Shown here one piece after another: positions 1 to 13,226 of a stretch of DNA of 64,000 bases. The notes under the pieces are model-generated. The model was not told the origin of the DNA. It did not search any database and saw only the letters and a program-made list of their open reading frames with translations. Where the stretch lies: positions 1,736,001 to 1,800,000 of the forward strand of contig BSBM01000965.1 of NCBI GenBank assembly GCA_027924585.1. Direction: 5' to 3'. How positions within the stretch are numbered: the first letter of the stretch is position 1; each line of letters begins with the position of its first letter. The translations under genes were made by a program, and so were the position numbers. This DNA is from Larix kaempferi. Lineage: Eukaryota > Streptophyta > Pinopsida > Pinales > Pinaceae.

Positions 1-2708
1 GAGGGTTTCAATGCAGGTGGTTTAACCTACTTTTGCTACGTTTTATGAGTTTATTGTGTTAGATTCTTTTGGTTGTGGTGGCTTTGCATGGCCGACAGGC
101 TGCAGGTTTTTAGTCTTATTGTTCTATCTGTAGAGGTGAAGTTTTTGAGTTTTGAACTCGTAACCTTAGCACAATGTAGAGCTGAAGTGTCAGTTCTGCG
201 TGCAGTAGTTATTGTTAAGTTATTAGTGGGTTTTGTAACCTTGATAAGGTTCGATCATCAGACATGTTGAGAGTCTTGAGATTAGATTTGGGTAAGCATC
301 CAACCCTTCACTATGGTTGTTCCAGGTCTTGACGTTGTTGAGAGTTGATGGTTTTTGTATTGACTCCGGTTACTCCAATATTTGACGAGGTAGGGTTTCG
401 TGGAAAATGAACCAGTCTTGGCGTTAAAAGCTGCTATGCCTTTCATATAAGACGTAATGTATTTAACTTTCTCCACTGTAATGCTTATTCAAAATACTAT
501 CAGATTATCAAATTTCAATATTGAGGTCTTTTCATTTGGAAAATGTTTTAACCACTTGTAATGATCTCGCAGGTGTAACTATATAATGGCTCCTTGGTTT
601 TGTGCATTGAAGGTTGGCACTAGCTTTACCAACTGGTAAGCCTTGGCAATGTACTGAGACTCTGTGTAGATGAGAAGATGGCCGACTAGTGTGATGTCTA
701 TGTGTTTTTGTTTTTAACTGAGAGTTTTGTAATCTTCGTAGGGTTAGGGTTTGAAAACTTCTTGAAAGTATGGGGAGGATATGCCTCGACCCACATGGAA
801 AAATTCATTTTCAAAGTGATATGTATAACCTGTAGGTTAAGTTTCGAACTCTGTCAAAGGAAATCGGAATGTTGTAACCTATGTTAAGGTAGTTAAGTCT
901 TTTTGTCAATTTCGGGCTTGACCTGTAAACACGATTTTTAACTCATTAATAATGTGAAACTGTGATATGTTTTGGCAACGTCTATGATGATCTTGGTTAT
1001 GAATCGATGAATGAATATTTGTAGGAAGCAAGGATACAACTGTTTAATTTTACAGAAGCAACGAATAGGTGAGAATATTGAAGAGGCTTATAGCCTTCAT
1101 AAACTTTGTTTACTTAAAACAATGTTACTGCGTTTTAAATGAAATGAAGAGGTATTTTAGTACTAGGGTTTAGCCTTGGTTTGGAAACGTAATACTTAAC
1201 AGGACATCTGGAAGTGTTCTTGATACAATTCTGTGTTTACTATTTTGTTTGGGAACCTGCTACAGTCGCTTAGATGAGTGAAACTTGACTATACGATCTA
1301 CAGGCATGTTTATGGTCAGAGTGTAGGGTTTTGTTTTTGCTCTGGATACTTCTATTTTGAAAATGATTTATTTCAATAAATGAAAGAACACCAGAATGTC
1401 TTGATTTTTCACTGTATAGTCGTTGTGTAAAAAAATGTATGGAAACTATGCCTGTAATAACTGAGAATTGCAATTACATAGAGAAAATAATACTATGCAA
1501 ATATTTTATGAAATTTCCTTATGTAAATATGAGCAATTAAAATTTCTGAATATAGTTAAAATATCTACTACTAGACAGAACTAAAATTCTTATGAAAAAT
1601 AGAGATGTTTTGAAAATAGTAATATATTGAATGTAAATTTTGAATACAGTTGAATAAACAAATAAATAATAATAATGATGGCACTATAATATATAAGCAG
1701 GGTTTAAAATAGGAGGATAGAAACTTTGAGAAATCTATAATAAATTAATATTCTCATTCACTTGGCTATATGCCTATCTTGACTATTCTATTTAACCTGT
1801 CTCTCTACTAGAGTATGATGGTGTCTCTATTTGCATGGGGAAAAACACAGAGATCAATTTATTCAATCATTTAAATTATACATAATTATTTTAAGTAATT
1901 TAAAGAACAACAGAAATGAACTTTATAAAATAAACAGTCAATTTAGATGATAGAAGAACTTCAAAATAAAATAGATAACACAGTAGAACCTATAAAAGAT
2001 TGCAGGCCGACAACACCCAAGGAGGCGTGTTCCTCCCCACCTTCTTTAGAAGAAACAACTCAACTGCTAACTTTTAATGAACCCCCGAGCCTGATTACTG
2101 ATCCAGTAAATGGGTGGAAAACTGTGTAGAAGCAAGACACTCAAAATACCTTCTCCACTCGATATCAACCTCCTGTAAATGCCTTCTCCACTCAACAACA
2201 AACTCCTGAACTCACTAAGAGTTTTGGCAGACTCACAACATGATCAACCCTAGCCTATCCCCTCATCAGATCTCTTGAGTGCTAACAACAAAACCTCAAG
2301 GTAAGTTTCCTCGTTAGGAAAAGCGATGAACCTCAGTTCATAATCTGATGGATAATATATAGACTTCCTAGGTATTTTAGTGGTCCATTTAGAATAAATG
2401 AGCCTCAAGCTCCAGTCCCATCTTTCAGGGCACTAAGACCACATTTTAAGGGAGTTGTACCGTATCAACTGCTAGCTAGTTGCATCATGATGCTGCCACT
2501 TGTCCATTGCCTTCTACCCCAAATTCCATTCCACCTATTGGATCAGTAACCACTCTTTCAACAGTCCCCTTAGGTGTTTGTCTCCTATTTTATTTATTAA
2601 ATAATAAAATATTGTGCAAATTACAGTCATCCTTGGACACTTGTCAAAAATATAAAACTTTATAATAAAAGTTAACACAAGGTTTTTCAGCAATTAGGGT
2701 ACGTGACA
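1..2708 (-). repeat. 3' LTR of element A (truncated by window edge)
   Basis: Bases 1-2708 match 9026-11751 almost collinearly. The right copy has a 1-bp insertion and a 17-bp insertion near its end. On the minus strand the LTR starts TGTCACGTACCC at 2708. About 1.4 kb of this copy lies left of the window. Small + strand reading frames that occur at the same place in both LTRs are LTR sequence, not independent genes. Confidence 0.93.
1947..2300 (+). other. Coding-like stretch antisense to element A, in 3' LTR
   Basis: A 60-codon frame (IDNTVEPIKDCRPTTPKE... ending NGWKTV) is kept in both LTRs (also 10972-11154) with mostly conservative differences. Further coding-like residues follow, and a consensus splice donor AAGGTAAGT lies at about 2298-2306 and 11324-11332. 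A later segment reads NEPQAPVPSFRALRPHFKGV. It may be a captured gene fragment; the source is unknown. Confidence 0.35.
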
Positions 2709-2746
2709 AACACCCCCTCTTAAGCTCAACATCATACTCGATGTTG
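2709..2746 (-). promoter_or_regulatory. PPT and upstream hairpin of element A
   Basis: On the minus strand a hairpin with 7-bp arms CAACATC and GATGTTG (2740-2746 and 2727-2733) plus a closing G-U pair encloses loop AGTA. It is followed after 18 nt by the 3' LTR. The purine-rich run AAGAGGGGG between them is the expected plus-strand primer site. The hairpin matches in position and shape those of elements B, C, E and K. Confidence 0.75.
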
Positions 2747-2747
2747 C

Positions 2748-4055
2748 TTATTCAGCATCAAGTTCCTCTTGGAACATAACTGGGTATGCTTCTCGCATTT
2801 TAACGTCCAGTTCCCAAGTAACCTCATCAGGACTAAGGTGCTTCCATTGCACCTTTACCTGCCCTATGGTGTGATTCCGAAGCATAATTTCCCTCCGGTC
2901 TAGAATACAATCCAGTTCCACTTGAAAATATCCTTCGGGTTCCACCTGTATGTCATTCCAATTCAACACATGAGTAGCATCATGCACATACTTCTTTAAA
3001 ACATAAACATGAAAAACATTGTAGATTTTTAAATCGTATGGCAAAGCCAATTGATATGCAACAGTTCCTATCCTTGATAGGATTTCAAATGGTCCACAAT
3101 ACCTTGGTGCTAATTTAGCACAGCTCCCAAGATTCAAAGAACTTTTCTTGGGCTTTACCTTTATGAATACATGGTCTCCTACCTGAAATTCTCTTTATGT
3201 TCGTTTCAAATCAGCATAGCTTTTCTGTCGATGTTGGGAAACTTTTAAGTTACCTTCAACCTGTTTCACAGTTAGTTCCATTTCTTTCAATAGATCTAGT
3301 CCTAACATCAATCTATCTACAGGATTATCCCACGAAATTGGAGTACAACACTTTCTTCCATACAAAATTTCAAACGGACTTAACTTAGCAGATGCTTGAT
3401 AATTATTATTGTAGGCAAATTCTGCTAAGTGTAAGTAATCCTCCCATTTAGATGGTTGATCTTTAACATATAATCTTAACATATTTTCCAAAATCTGGTT
3501 TACTCTTTCTGTTTGACCATCAGTTTGTGGGTGGAAAGAAGTGCTAAAATTTAACTTAGTATTTAATCCTTTAAATAGTGCTGTCCAAAAGTTACCAGTA
3601 AACTTAGAGTCTCGATCTGAAATAATCACATTTGGAATTCCATGCAAGCAAAAAATTTGCTTCATGAAAATATTTGCAATGTTAGAAGCCTTGAAAGTAG
3701 TTTTAACAGGAATAAAATGAGCATATTTGCTAAGTTTATCAATGAAAACCATAATAGAATCATTATGCTTTTGATTTTTAGGCAAACCTGTAATAAAGTC
3801 AATGCTTATGATTTCCCACTTCCATTCTGGAATCGGTAAGGGCTGCAATAGCCCAGCTGGATGTTGATGTTTAGCTTTAATAGTCCGATAGTCAAAGCAT
3901 CTAGCTATATATTCAGCAACTTCACTCTTCATGTTAGGCCAAAAGTACTCATTTCTTAACATAGTTATCATTTTTTGATAACCAGGATGTCCTGAATAAG
4001 GACTCTTGTGAATTTCATCTAAAATCAGCAACTTAACTTTCAAAAAATTAGGCAC
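2748..4055 (-). pseudogene. Element A integrase plus chromodomain-like C-terminus
   Basis: Two reading frames in the same phase (3195-4055 and 2748-3137), separated by a stop codon, encode the Ty3 integrase. The N-terminal zinc-binding region has the two histidines (HKSPYSGH..., then ...AKH), but the second cysteine of the CxxC pair is Tyr (CFDY). The catalytic core shows Asp in SIDF, Asp in SDRDSKF and Glu in GQTERVNQ. The 129-residue tail has the GPF-type motif (RYCGPFEI) and a final segment ending TWELDVKMREAYP, which resembles the chromodomain-like tail of plant chromoviruses. The integrase frame differs from the upstream RNase H frame, so at least one frameshift lies near 4060-4155. Integrase would insert the cDNA, and the chromodomain would target chromatin; this copy is dead. 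Confidence 0.9.
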
Positions 4056-4155
4056 ATAAATTCTGTTTTTGTAAGTTAAGAAGCATTTTTTTATTAATAC
4101 TATAATATGTTATAACATTTTCAGATGAATTTTCAGCCACTTTATCATGTAATTT

Positions 4156-5376
4156 TTAGTAATTTTCATCTTGCTTAATTCCTTCTTCAATATGATTTTC
4201 CAGATTAGTTTTAAAAGTACTGATTGCTACCACAAAACTTAATCTAGCGTTTCTGCTCAATGCATCAACAACCTTATTTTCCTTTCCTTTAATGTGATGG
4301 ATCTCAAAATCGTACTCGCTAAGAAAAGCTAACCACCTAGCTTGCCTTGCGTTCATATTTATTTGATCCAGTAAATACTTTAACCCCTTATTATCAGTCA
4401 TTAGAATGAATTTTCTACCAATCAAGTGATGGCACCACATCTTTAAATCATGTATCACGGCTGTCAACTCAAGATCATACGTAGCGTAATTCTTTTCATG
4501 TATTTTTAACTTCCTTGACTCAAAAGCAATTGCATGACCTTCTTGACTTAAGACCCCGCCAAGTCCTTCGCTGCATGCATCAGTGCATACGACATAATCC
4601 TTATTAGGATCTGCGATTTTTAAAATGGGTGCAGTAGTTAACAATTCTTTTAACTTATTAAAGCTGTCTTGACACTTTTGATCCCATATAAATTTCTTCC
4701 CTTTCTTCTGCAAAGAAGTGATAGGGTTAGCAATTCTAGAGAACCCTTCAATAAACTTTCTATAATATCCCGTTATTCCCATGAATGACCGTACATCTGT
4801 TACATCTTTTGGAACAAGCCATTCATTTATTGCTTTTATCTTATCAGGGTCAACAGAAATACCATCTTTTGAAATTATATGACCCAAATACTGAATTTTA
4901 TCTTTATAGAAATCACACTTACTAAACTTAGTGTAAAGTTGGTGATCTCTAAGTACTTGTAAAATAATTTTTAGATATTCATCATGCTCTTCTTTAGTCT
5001 TTGAGTAAATCAGAATATCATCAATGAATACCACTACGAACTTATCGAAATATTTATGCAGAACGTTGTTCATTAAACACATGAACACTGCAGGTGCGTT
5101 AGTTAGTCCAAAAGGCATAACTACGAACTCGTAGTGTCCATAACGCGTTCTGAATGCAGTTTTGAATATGTCCTCGTCTTTTATCCAGAGTTGATGATAA
5201 CCTGACCTTAGATCAATTTTAGTGAATATCTCTGCTCCGCGTACTTGATCAAATAGATCATCTATACGGGGTAAGGGATATCGGTTTTTGATTGTCATTT
5301 TATTAAGCTGACGGTAGTCAATGCACAAATGCATAGTACCATCCTTCTTTTTAACGAATATTACTGGTGCTCCCTA
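4156..5376 (-). pseudogene. Element A reverse transcriptase and RNase H
   Basis: A 392-residue open stretch from the Met at 5334 gives most of Ty3 RT and RNase H. Upstream residues [12 protein letters not shown] continue the frame to an in-frame TAG near 5376. Visible RT motifs are the fingers region ([29 protein letters not shown]), the [12 protein letters not shown] block and the catalytic FIDDILIYS (near 5020). RNase H shows the [24 protein letters not shown] and VVDALSR blocks that hold its acidic residues. RT and RNase H would copy genomic RNA to cDNA in the capsid. The frame is the same as gag and protease upstream, so the ancestral gag-pol was one long frame. Intact motifs with scattered stops indicate decay after insertion. 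Confidence 0.93.
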
Positions 5377-6100
5377 AGGGGACACACTAGGACGTATGTA
5401 TTTTTTATCTATTAATTATTTCAGCTAAGATTTTAACTCATTTAATTCTAGAATATTCATCCTATAGGGGGCCTTTGATTTTGGTACCGCTCTGGGTACT
5501 AACTCAATGGTAAAATCAAGTTCTCTTTTCGAAGGTAATCCTGGAATTTCTTCCGGGAATACATCTGAAAATTCCCTAAGGATGGGAATATCGTCTAGTT
5601 TTATTTTGTCTTCTTTGGATGTACACTCATCATTAACAACATTAACAGCAAATAATTTACAACCTTTTCTAGCAGCTCTCTTCACTTGTAAGGAAAAAAT
5701 ATTCCTTACAGAAGTCTTCCTAGAAATGCCTTTAACAGTTTCAGCTACACCTTCATTATTTAAACAAATAAAAGATTTTTCATAACAATTCAATAAAACT
5801 CTATGCTGTTCAAACCAATCCATACCAATTAACTAGTCATAAGATCCTAATGGTAAAACATTCAAATTTACTTGCGTTTTCAGCTGAATTAGAAAAACTT
5901 CACAATCTTTAACAAAATATGTAACTCTTCTTTTTGTACGAGTTGCAAGCTATACTAACCATGGGTTATCAAATTTTTCTATCTTTAACTTGCAATTTTT
6001 CACTAATTCGGGTGAGATATAACTCAGATTTGCACCTGGATCTATTAGAATGGAAATAGAATTAGTTTGTAACATACCTTCAACTTCCACCATGGATGTT
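5377..6100 (-). pseudogene. Element A aspartic protease and protease-RT linker
   Basis: The retropepsin motif reads ILIDPGANLSYIS, with Asp at 6040-6042. The usual Ser after the Asp is Pro (DPGA instead of DSGA), which would damage the active site. In-frame stops occur at 5950-5952, near 5834 and near 5425. The linker 5425-5823 contains GMDWFEQHRVLLNC and the pre-RT segment FSDVFPEEIPGLPSKRELDF typical of Ty3 elements. The protease would process the gag-pol polyprotein. Confidence 0.85.
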
Positions 6101-7440
6101 TGATGGTCTGCTTGACGATCCTCCAATGCTGCATAAATTCTGGGCATCTCCCTCGCTATATCTCCAACTGTAGGTTCAACTTGTACTATGTGAATATTGT
6201 TGACGGTTTTTCTGTTGCATGGACAATCTGTTCTCTTGTGTGGTTCACCACATTCATAACATTTGATAAGACCTTTTTGCTCAGCATATCTGTTATTATT
6301 GTTGCTATGATTATAGTTGTTGGGTACATTCTTTGCAGTAGAAGAGTTCTGAGGCGCAGTACCCCTATATGTATCACTGTTAGAAAAATTTATGTTAGGG
6401 AAATTTTTCTTGAAACTCCCAAAACTTTGATTAAAACTTTTCTTTTTATAATCAGACTGGTTTGTTTTGCTGCCCTTCCAGCGAGTTGTTCCTTCTCTTC
6501 TTCTGTTTTGATCAAAACAGAAATTTGCCTTTCTCATAGCTTCCTCCAATGTTGTAGGATTTTCATATTCTGTTCTGTCTTTTATATGGAATCGTATAAC
6601 AGCTGAGAAACCTTTGTACCTTTGGCTTCTCTTCAACATGTATGGTACATATCTCAGTAGACTGAGGAATTTGCTGCACAATTCCTTCATGCTCATGGAA
6701 CCCAACTTCAGATCATAAAACTCCTTCGATTTATCTTCATAATATTGTTCTGACAAAATTTTTTTCTTGAATAACTTCTTGAACATACTCCATGTTACGT
6801 CTTTTTCTTTTAAACTTTTGATTCTTTTTAGATCCTACCACCATATATCTGCCTTGCTTATCAGATTATAAATAACCATCTTGGCTTTCAGTTGAGAAGA
6901 GTAGTCATATATATTAAAGTACTTCTTCATTCTAGACAACCAAGCTTCTGCTGTTTCACCCTTCTCATTTTCGCCGTTAAAGGTGGGTGGCTTAATTTTC
7001 TTAAATTCTCCAGAAATCTGTTCATGAGGTTTCTGCTTCCTCCTTGTTGAACAGAAATCACTATCACTACTGTCCGAATTAGAGTGATAATGACTTCAAT
7101 GTGAATCAGAGGATGATTGGCTACCACTTTTATCTTTTCTTGTCTTCTTATGCTTGTGTCTATGAGTCATTATGGTAGAATCAGATGGAATCTTTGATTT
7201 TCTGCCCCTTTCCTCATTCTGATATTTATCCATTAAAATCTGATTTAGTGTATCCTGCGCTTTCAGAATGCACTCATTTTCTTCTTTGACTGTTTTTATA
7301 TCAGACTTCAAATCTTTTATAGTATGCAGAAATTCAGAAGAATTGTTATTCAACTCGACATAGAAACCTTCTGGATTTTCATTAATACTAGGTTCGCGAT
7401 GAGGTGAATTTTCCTTTGCTGATTCTTCCGGTAACGACAT
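6100..7440 (-). pseudogene. Element A gag (capsid and nucleocapsid)
   Basis: The Met at 7440 opens a frame in phase with protease and RT. It lies 138 bp inside the PBS end of the 5' LTR. It encodes an acidic/coiled N-terminus, then a stop at 7096-7098, then a retrotransposon-gag type region (KPPTFNGENEKGETAEAWL and onward) with another stop near 6835, then the capsid half and a basic tail. The zinc knuckle reads CYECGEPHKRTDC (about 6223-6262). It is CX2CX3HX4C, one residue shorter than the usual CX2CX4HX4C. Gag would form the virus-like particle and bind RNA. Confidence 0.85.
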
Positions 7441-7566
7441 ACCTGTAACACAATTTGTCAAACAGTACAACACAATTAAATTAAAAAAAAAATTAGTAAA
7501 CAGCTTTTTACATTTTATTTTCTGTATTGCGCGCGTGAGCCTATTCAGGCCTAGTGTTTTAACCGC

Positions 7567-7578
7567 GCTCTGATACCA
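7567..7578 (-). promoter_or_regulatory. PBS of element A (tRNA-iMet type)
   Basis: The minus strand reads TGGTATCAGAGC, complementary to the 3' end of plant initiator Met-tRNA, two bases inside the 5' LTR end (7581). This fixes the orientation of the element and the LTR boundary. Confidence 0.93.
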
Positions 7579-7580
7579 CA

Positions 7581-10500
7581 TGTAACATCCCGGGAAATCG
7601 CAAAAATTTAAAACTTTTCTATGTGACAATAATTGCTATTTAATAGATGCGGAAATGGAACAATGTATGAAATGTTATCTTGCTGTCTTTAATACCATGC
7701 TAGTTGATTAAATGGGAATTTACCACAAACAGATTTCTGCTTAAATCTTAATGTAATCCATATTTAGTTGTGTTGTTATACATCTTTGCTACTATTATTT
7801 ATAAATATTAGAACAACTATTTGGCTAATGTACTTTTGTTTGATTGATGAAGGGGTTTTTCAGACGCCCCGAGGCTTATTTAGCATTCGTGCTAAAGCAT
7901 GTGTATCCGTACTTGTGATAGATTGACATGTAAGAGATTAAAGTTGGGACACATAATCAAAGGTTTATCCCAGAAGATCTATAACGTTAGTATCGCTGTG
8001 TTATACTCAGATTTATTTGCTTTTCTGTCATGTTGTTCTGTATGTAAACACCTACCTTCTTACTCCATGGTAATTTGTGGAAATTCCGTGTACAACTGTT
8101 TGTTAACTTGATTAGGTCCTATAACCTGTTATGATAATGTTGGTATGAGATATTCCTTTTCCTACACATTGGAATGCATGTAAGTGTAATTCTAGAATCT
8201 GTTCACCAAGTATAACTTTATAGTATAATTTAAGGTGTTTAAATGATTATTATCGCACACTTACAATTAAAGTTTATAGCCATCTTAACCACTATCAAAT
8301 TTATGTAATTAAGAGTGGTGTGTATTTTGACACCCTATGTGTCACTTAGCTGATTGTGTGACATTATATGCACAATATTGATTTCTATGCAAACTATATG
8401 GTATGTATATATTTTGATGTCCTATTTAATATTTTACACTTTGAATCTTTTTGACTATTATATAATTGATATGAATTATGTGCGACCCACATTATATATG
8501 TGTAACTATAAGGAATGGCAAACATAAATATAGACTATATGCAAACTTTGTGATACTTTATGACACGTGAATTCTAAGTAACTATATGTTATAAGGAGTA
8601 AGTGCATCTAAGTGATCATACGTTGTTTTAAGGACTATGAAATTATTCCATACAACTATGTACAATCGTGTTGTAACATGGTGAAGTCTTTCGACTATAT
8701 CATAAGCAAATCCATTGTATTAATTAATGTGATGTGAACGTTGATTTGCACCATAGGTTGGTAGTTGTAAACGTAACTTGGGCATTGAATGCACACAACT
8801 GCTATGGTAATGGAGTTCTGATGTGGCACCGCTTAGTGTGCTCGGCCACGTGCTACCACCGTGGTTATGACCATTAATACGTTAACTGTAGACATGCATT
8901 TTTGCTTGCAGATGAGCTAGCTCCACCATGGCTCCATCGTGGAAATTGCAATGATGTTTTAATTAATGTGGTAGATATCTTGGGATTTCATATTTCCATT
9001 TGATGATCTACACTGTTGATCAGTCGAGGGTTTCAATGCAGGTGGTTTAACCTACTTTTGATACGTTTTATGAGTTTATTGTGTCCGAGTCTTTTGGTTG
9101 TGGTGGCTCTGCGCGGCCGACAGGCTACAGGTTTTTAGTCTTATTGTTCTATCTGTAGAGGTGAAGTTTTTTAGTTTTGAACTCGTAACCTTAGCACAAT
9201 GTAAAGTCGAAGTGTCAGTTCTGCGTGCAGTAGTTATTGTTAAGTTATTAGTGGGTTTTGTAACCTTGATAAGGTTCGGTCGTCAGACCTATTGAGAGTC
9301 TTGAGATTCGATTTGGGTAAGCATCCAACCCTTCACTATGGTTGTTCCAGGTCTTGACGTTGTTGAGAGTTGATGGTTTTTGTATTGACTCTGATTACTC
9401 CAATATTTGATGAGGTAGGGTTTCATGGCAACTGAAATAGTCTTGGTGTTAAAAGCTGCTACGGCTTTCATATAAGAGGTAATGTATTTAAATTTATCCA
9501 CTGTAATGCTTATTCAAAATACTATCATATTATCAAATTTCAATACTGAGGTCTTTTCATTTGGAAAATGTTTTAACCAGTTGTAATGATCTCACAGGTG
9601 TAACTATATAATGGCTCCTTGGTTTTGTGCGTTGAAGGTTGGCACTAGCTTTACCAACCGGTAAGCCTCGGAAATGTCCTGAGACTCTGTGTAGATGAGA
9701 AGATGGCTGACTAGTGTGATGTTTGTGTGTTTTTGTTTTTAACTGAGAGTTTTGTAATCTTTGTAGGGTTAGGGTTTGAAAACTTCTTGAAAGTATGGGG
9801 AGGATATGCCTCGACCCACATGGCAAAATTCATTTTGAAAGTGAAATGTATAACCTGTAGGTTAATTTTTGAACTCTGTCAAAGGAAATTGGAATGTTAT
9901 AACCTATGTTAAGGTAGTTAAGCCTTTTTGTCAATTTCGGGCTTGACCTGTAAAGACGATTTTTAACTCATTAATAATGTGAAACTGTGATATGTTTTGG
10001 AAACTTCTATGATGATCTTGGTTATGAATCGATGAATGAATATTTGTAGGAAGAAAGGATACAATTGTTTAATTTTATAGAAGCAACGAATAGGTGAGAA
10101 TATTGAAGAGGCTTACAGCCTTCATAAACTTTGTTTACTTAAAACAATGCTACTATGTTTTAAATGAAATGAAGAGGTATTCTAGTACTAGGGTTTAGCC
10201 TTGGCTTGGAAACGTAATACTTAACATGACTTCTGGAAGTGTTCTTGATACAAGTCTGTGTTTACTATTTTGTTTGGGAACGTACTACAGTTGCTTAGAT
10301 GAGTGAAACTTGACTATACGATCTACATGCATGTTTATGGTCAGAGTGTAGGTTTTTGTTTTTGCTCTGGATACTTCTGTTTTGAAAATGATTTATTTCA
10401 ATAAATGAAAGAACACTAGAATGTCTTGATTTTTCACTGTATAGTCGTTGTGTAAAACAATGTATGGAAACTATGCCTGTAATAATTGAGAATTGCGATT

Positions 10501-11751
10501 ACCTAGAGAAAATAATGCTATGCAAATATTTTATGAAATTTTCTTATGTAAATATGAGCAATTAAAATTTCTGAATATAGTTAAAATATCTACTACTAGA
10601 CAGAATTGAAATTCTTATGAAAAGCATAGATATTTTGTAAACAATAATATATTGAATGTAAATTTTGAATACAATTTAATAAACAAATAAATAATAATAA
10701 TGATGGAACTGTAATATATAAGCAGCGTTTAAAACAGGAAGATAGAAACTTTGAGAAATGTATAATAAATTAATATTCTCATTCACTTGGCTATATGCCT
10801 ATCTTGACTATTCTATTTAACTTGTCTCTGTACTAGAGTATGATGCTGTCTCTATTTGCATGGGGAAAAATATAGAGATCAATTTATTCAATCATTTAAA
10901 TTATACAAAATTATTTTAAGTAATTTAAAGAACAATAGAAATGAACTTTATAAAATAAACAGTCAATTTAGATGATAACAAAAATTCAAAATAAAATAGA
11001 TAACACAATAGAACCTGTAAAAGATTGTAGGCCAACAACACCCAAGGAGGTTTGTTCCTCCCAACCTGCTTCAGAAGAAACAACTCAACTGTTGACTTCT
11101 AATGAACCCCCGAGCCTGATTACTGATCCAGTAAGTGGGTGGAAAACTGTGTAGAAGCAAGGCACTCAAAATACCTTCTCCACTCGGTATCAACCTCCTG
11201 TAAAATGCCTTCTCCACTCAACAACAAACTCCTGAACTCAATAAGAGTTTTGGCAGACTCACAACATGATCAACCCTATCCTATCCCCTCATAAGATCTC
11301 TTGAGTGCAAACAACAAAACCTCAAGGTAAGTTTCCTCATCAGGAAAAGTGATGAACCTCAGTTCATAATCTGATGGATAATATATAGACTTCCTATGTC
11401 TTTTAGTGGTCAGTTTAGAATAAATGAGCCTCAAGCTCTAGTCCCATCTTTCAGGGCACTAAGACCACATTTTAAGGGAGTTGTCCCATACCAACAGCTA
11501 GTTAGTTGCATCATGATGCTGCCATTTGTCCATTGTCTTCTACTCCAAATTCCATTCCACCTAGTGGATCAGTAACCACTCTTTCAACAGTCCCCTTAGG
11601 TGTTTGTCTCCTATTCTATTTATTAAATAATAAAACATTGTGCAAATTACAGTCATCCTTGGACACTTGTCCAAAATATAAAACTTTATAATAAAAGTTA
11701 ACACAAGGTTTTTCAGCATAAATTGTTTCTCAGCAATTAGGGTACATGACA
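7581..11751 (-). repeat. 5' LTR of element A, 4171 bp
   Basis: On the minus strand it starts TGTCATGTACCC at 11751 and ends GGGATGTTACA at 7581. It is flanked on the right by the target copy ATTGT (11752-11756). It is far longer than usual LTRs, though long LTRs are known in some chromovirus lineages. A + strand coding-like stretch (10972-11154) occurs here and in the other LTR. Confidence 0.92.
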
Positions 11752-13226
11752 ATTGTATGATGGGTAGATATATCTTTTTGGTGGTTATTAACACTAATTA
11801 TAAAGGAGGATTTATAAATAGAGTTATGGTGGGACAAAATTCATTAATTTTGGAACAAAAATCAATATCTTTGAGAAGGATTAAAATATATGCATTATGA
11901 TCTGAATGTGCTTTAATGTCCTGTTGCATGGGTAGTGGCACCTAATGTATTCATGTACAGATTGAATTATGTACATTGATGCAAATATTTAGATGACTAA
12001 ACCAAAACACAGAGTACACTGAAAATAAGTGAATGTATTGGAACAAATATGGATAAAATTAATGTGTGAAATATGGATGTAATATACATCAATGAATATT
12101 GTGGAAATCGTGGTGATTAAGGGAGTCTCTCTCTCTATCAATAAATTGCTTTCCTGTAAACAAATGCCAATGTTTTGAAATATAATTAATTAAAACACAT
12201 TAAATCAAAACCAAATGAATCTATCTAAACAAATGGTAACATAAAAATGATAAATACAAATAATTGGAAGATTACCAGAATTAAGGGGCCCTCTCAAAGA
12301 TAGAGGTCACCACTAGAAAAATTCAGAATACGTAGATGCTTTTTTTGGATCAACAACAAACAATTTTCATTGATTTAAAATAAAAACCTCTAATTACAAA
12401 ATGAGAGCACTTATATCTTTGGATATCAATACAATATCACCCCCTTTTCAATGATGATTCACCATGCCCTTATAATCATGTATTTATACATAAAAGTTCA
12501 CTAAAACTGAATCCCAAATTTCTGAGTTTTTCAACTATTTTCAGTCAATTTTAGAAAATATGGGTTTTATGTCATTTTGGGTAGATCTTCCCTAAATATT
12601 CCTCATCATATCTCAAGTGGTTTCAAATTTAGGGAAAATATCTGCTATGTACTTAATTTGGTGGTTTCTCAACAAAACCCATATCACAAATTTTTGACAT
12701 TTTCCTCCTTTGGCTTGGAAATCGAGGCAGAATATCGCTACCTGAAAATTTGCTAAAAATATGGGTTTGAATGGAATTTTGAGCAAGCCTTGGAGCTTCG
12801 CACGTGTGACCTGGGTGCAATATAATGTACATAAAACCATCTTGAGGACGTCCTTTACCAAATCAAAGTGGCATATTTCCATATGTGAACCTGCAACCAT
12901 CGAGAACAATCCTATTTACATGTTTTCTCGAAAAACTTGTAATTATGGAAAAACATGTAATTACTAATTTTATAAGTTTTTTGGAAAAACCTGTAAACAA
13001 TTGTTAGTTACCATTTTTCATCAAAAAGGCCTACTAAATCAAGTAAATACCAAGAACATAGCAAGAATTAGATCTTGCATACCTTGAAGAGAAAAATCAT
13101 GAAGTTTTTAGGATTTTTGGAGACTTGGAATGATAAAAGAATAAGATATGATGGAAAAAAAGAATAATCTAATAAAACAAATAACCAAAACCAATGCATA
13201 CAAGAAGTTAATTTGGGGGCCTAACA
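11752..13226 (-). repeat. 3' LTR of element B, part right of element A
   Basis: It matches 30561-30909 joined to 46420-47540 along its full length. The minus-strand start is TGTTAGGCCCCC at 13226, directly after a PPT. Small frames here (for example around 12761) recur in the other copy at 47079 and are LTR sequence rather than genes. Confidence 0.85.

Larger units (their letters stand above)
1..11751 (-). mobile_element. Element A: Ty3/gypsy chromovirus with ~4.2 kb LTRs, degenerate, left end outside window
   Basis: The element reads on the minus strand. The right (5') LTR is 7581-11751, the internal region 2709-7580 and the left (3') LTR runs from before the window to 2708. LTR ends are TGTCA...TTACA on the minus strand. 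A tRNA-iMet PBS lies just inside the 5' LTR and a PPT just inside the 3' LTR. Gag, protease, RT, RNase H, integrase and a chromodomain-like tail appear in Ty3 order. It inserted at ATTGT (11752-11756) inside the 3' LTR of element B; the uninterrupted sequence is visible in B's other LTR at 30561. In sampled stretches the LTR copies differ at about 5 % of positions, so the insertion is not recent. Several stops and one frame change make it non-functional. Confidence 0.93.

Noticed and set aside
73-270. 65-codon frame, repeated at 9098-9295
   Set aside because: Same LTR position in both copies of element A; no motif, and it is antisense to the element.
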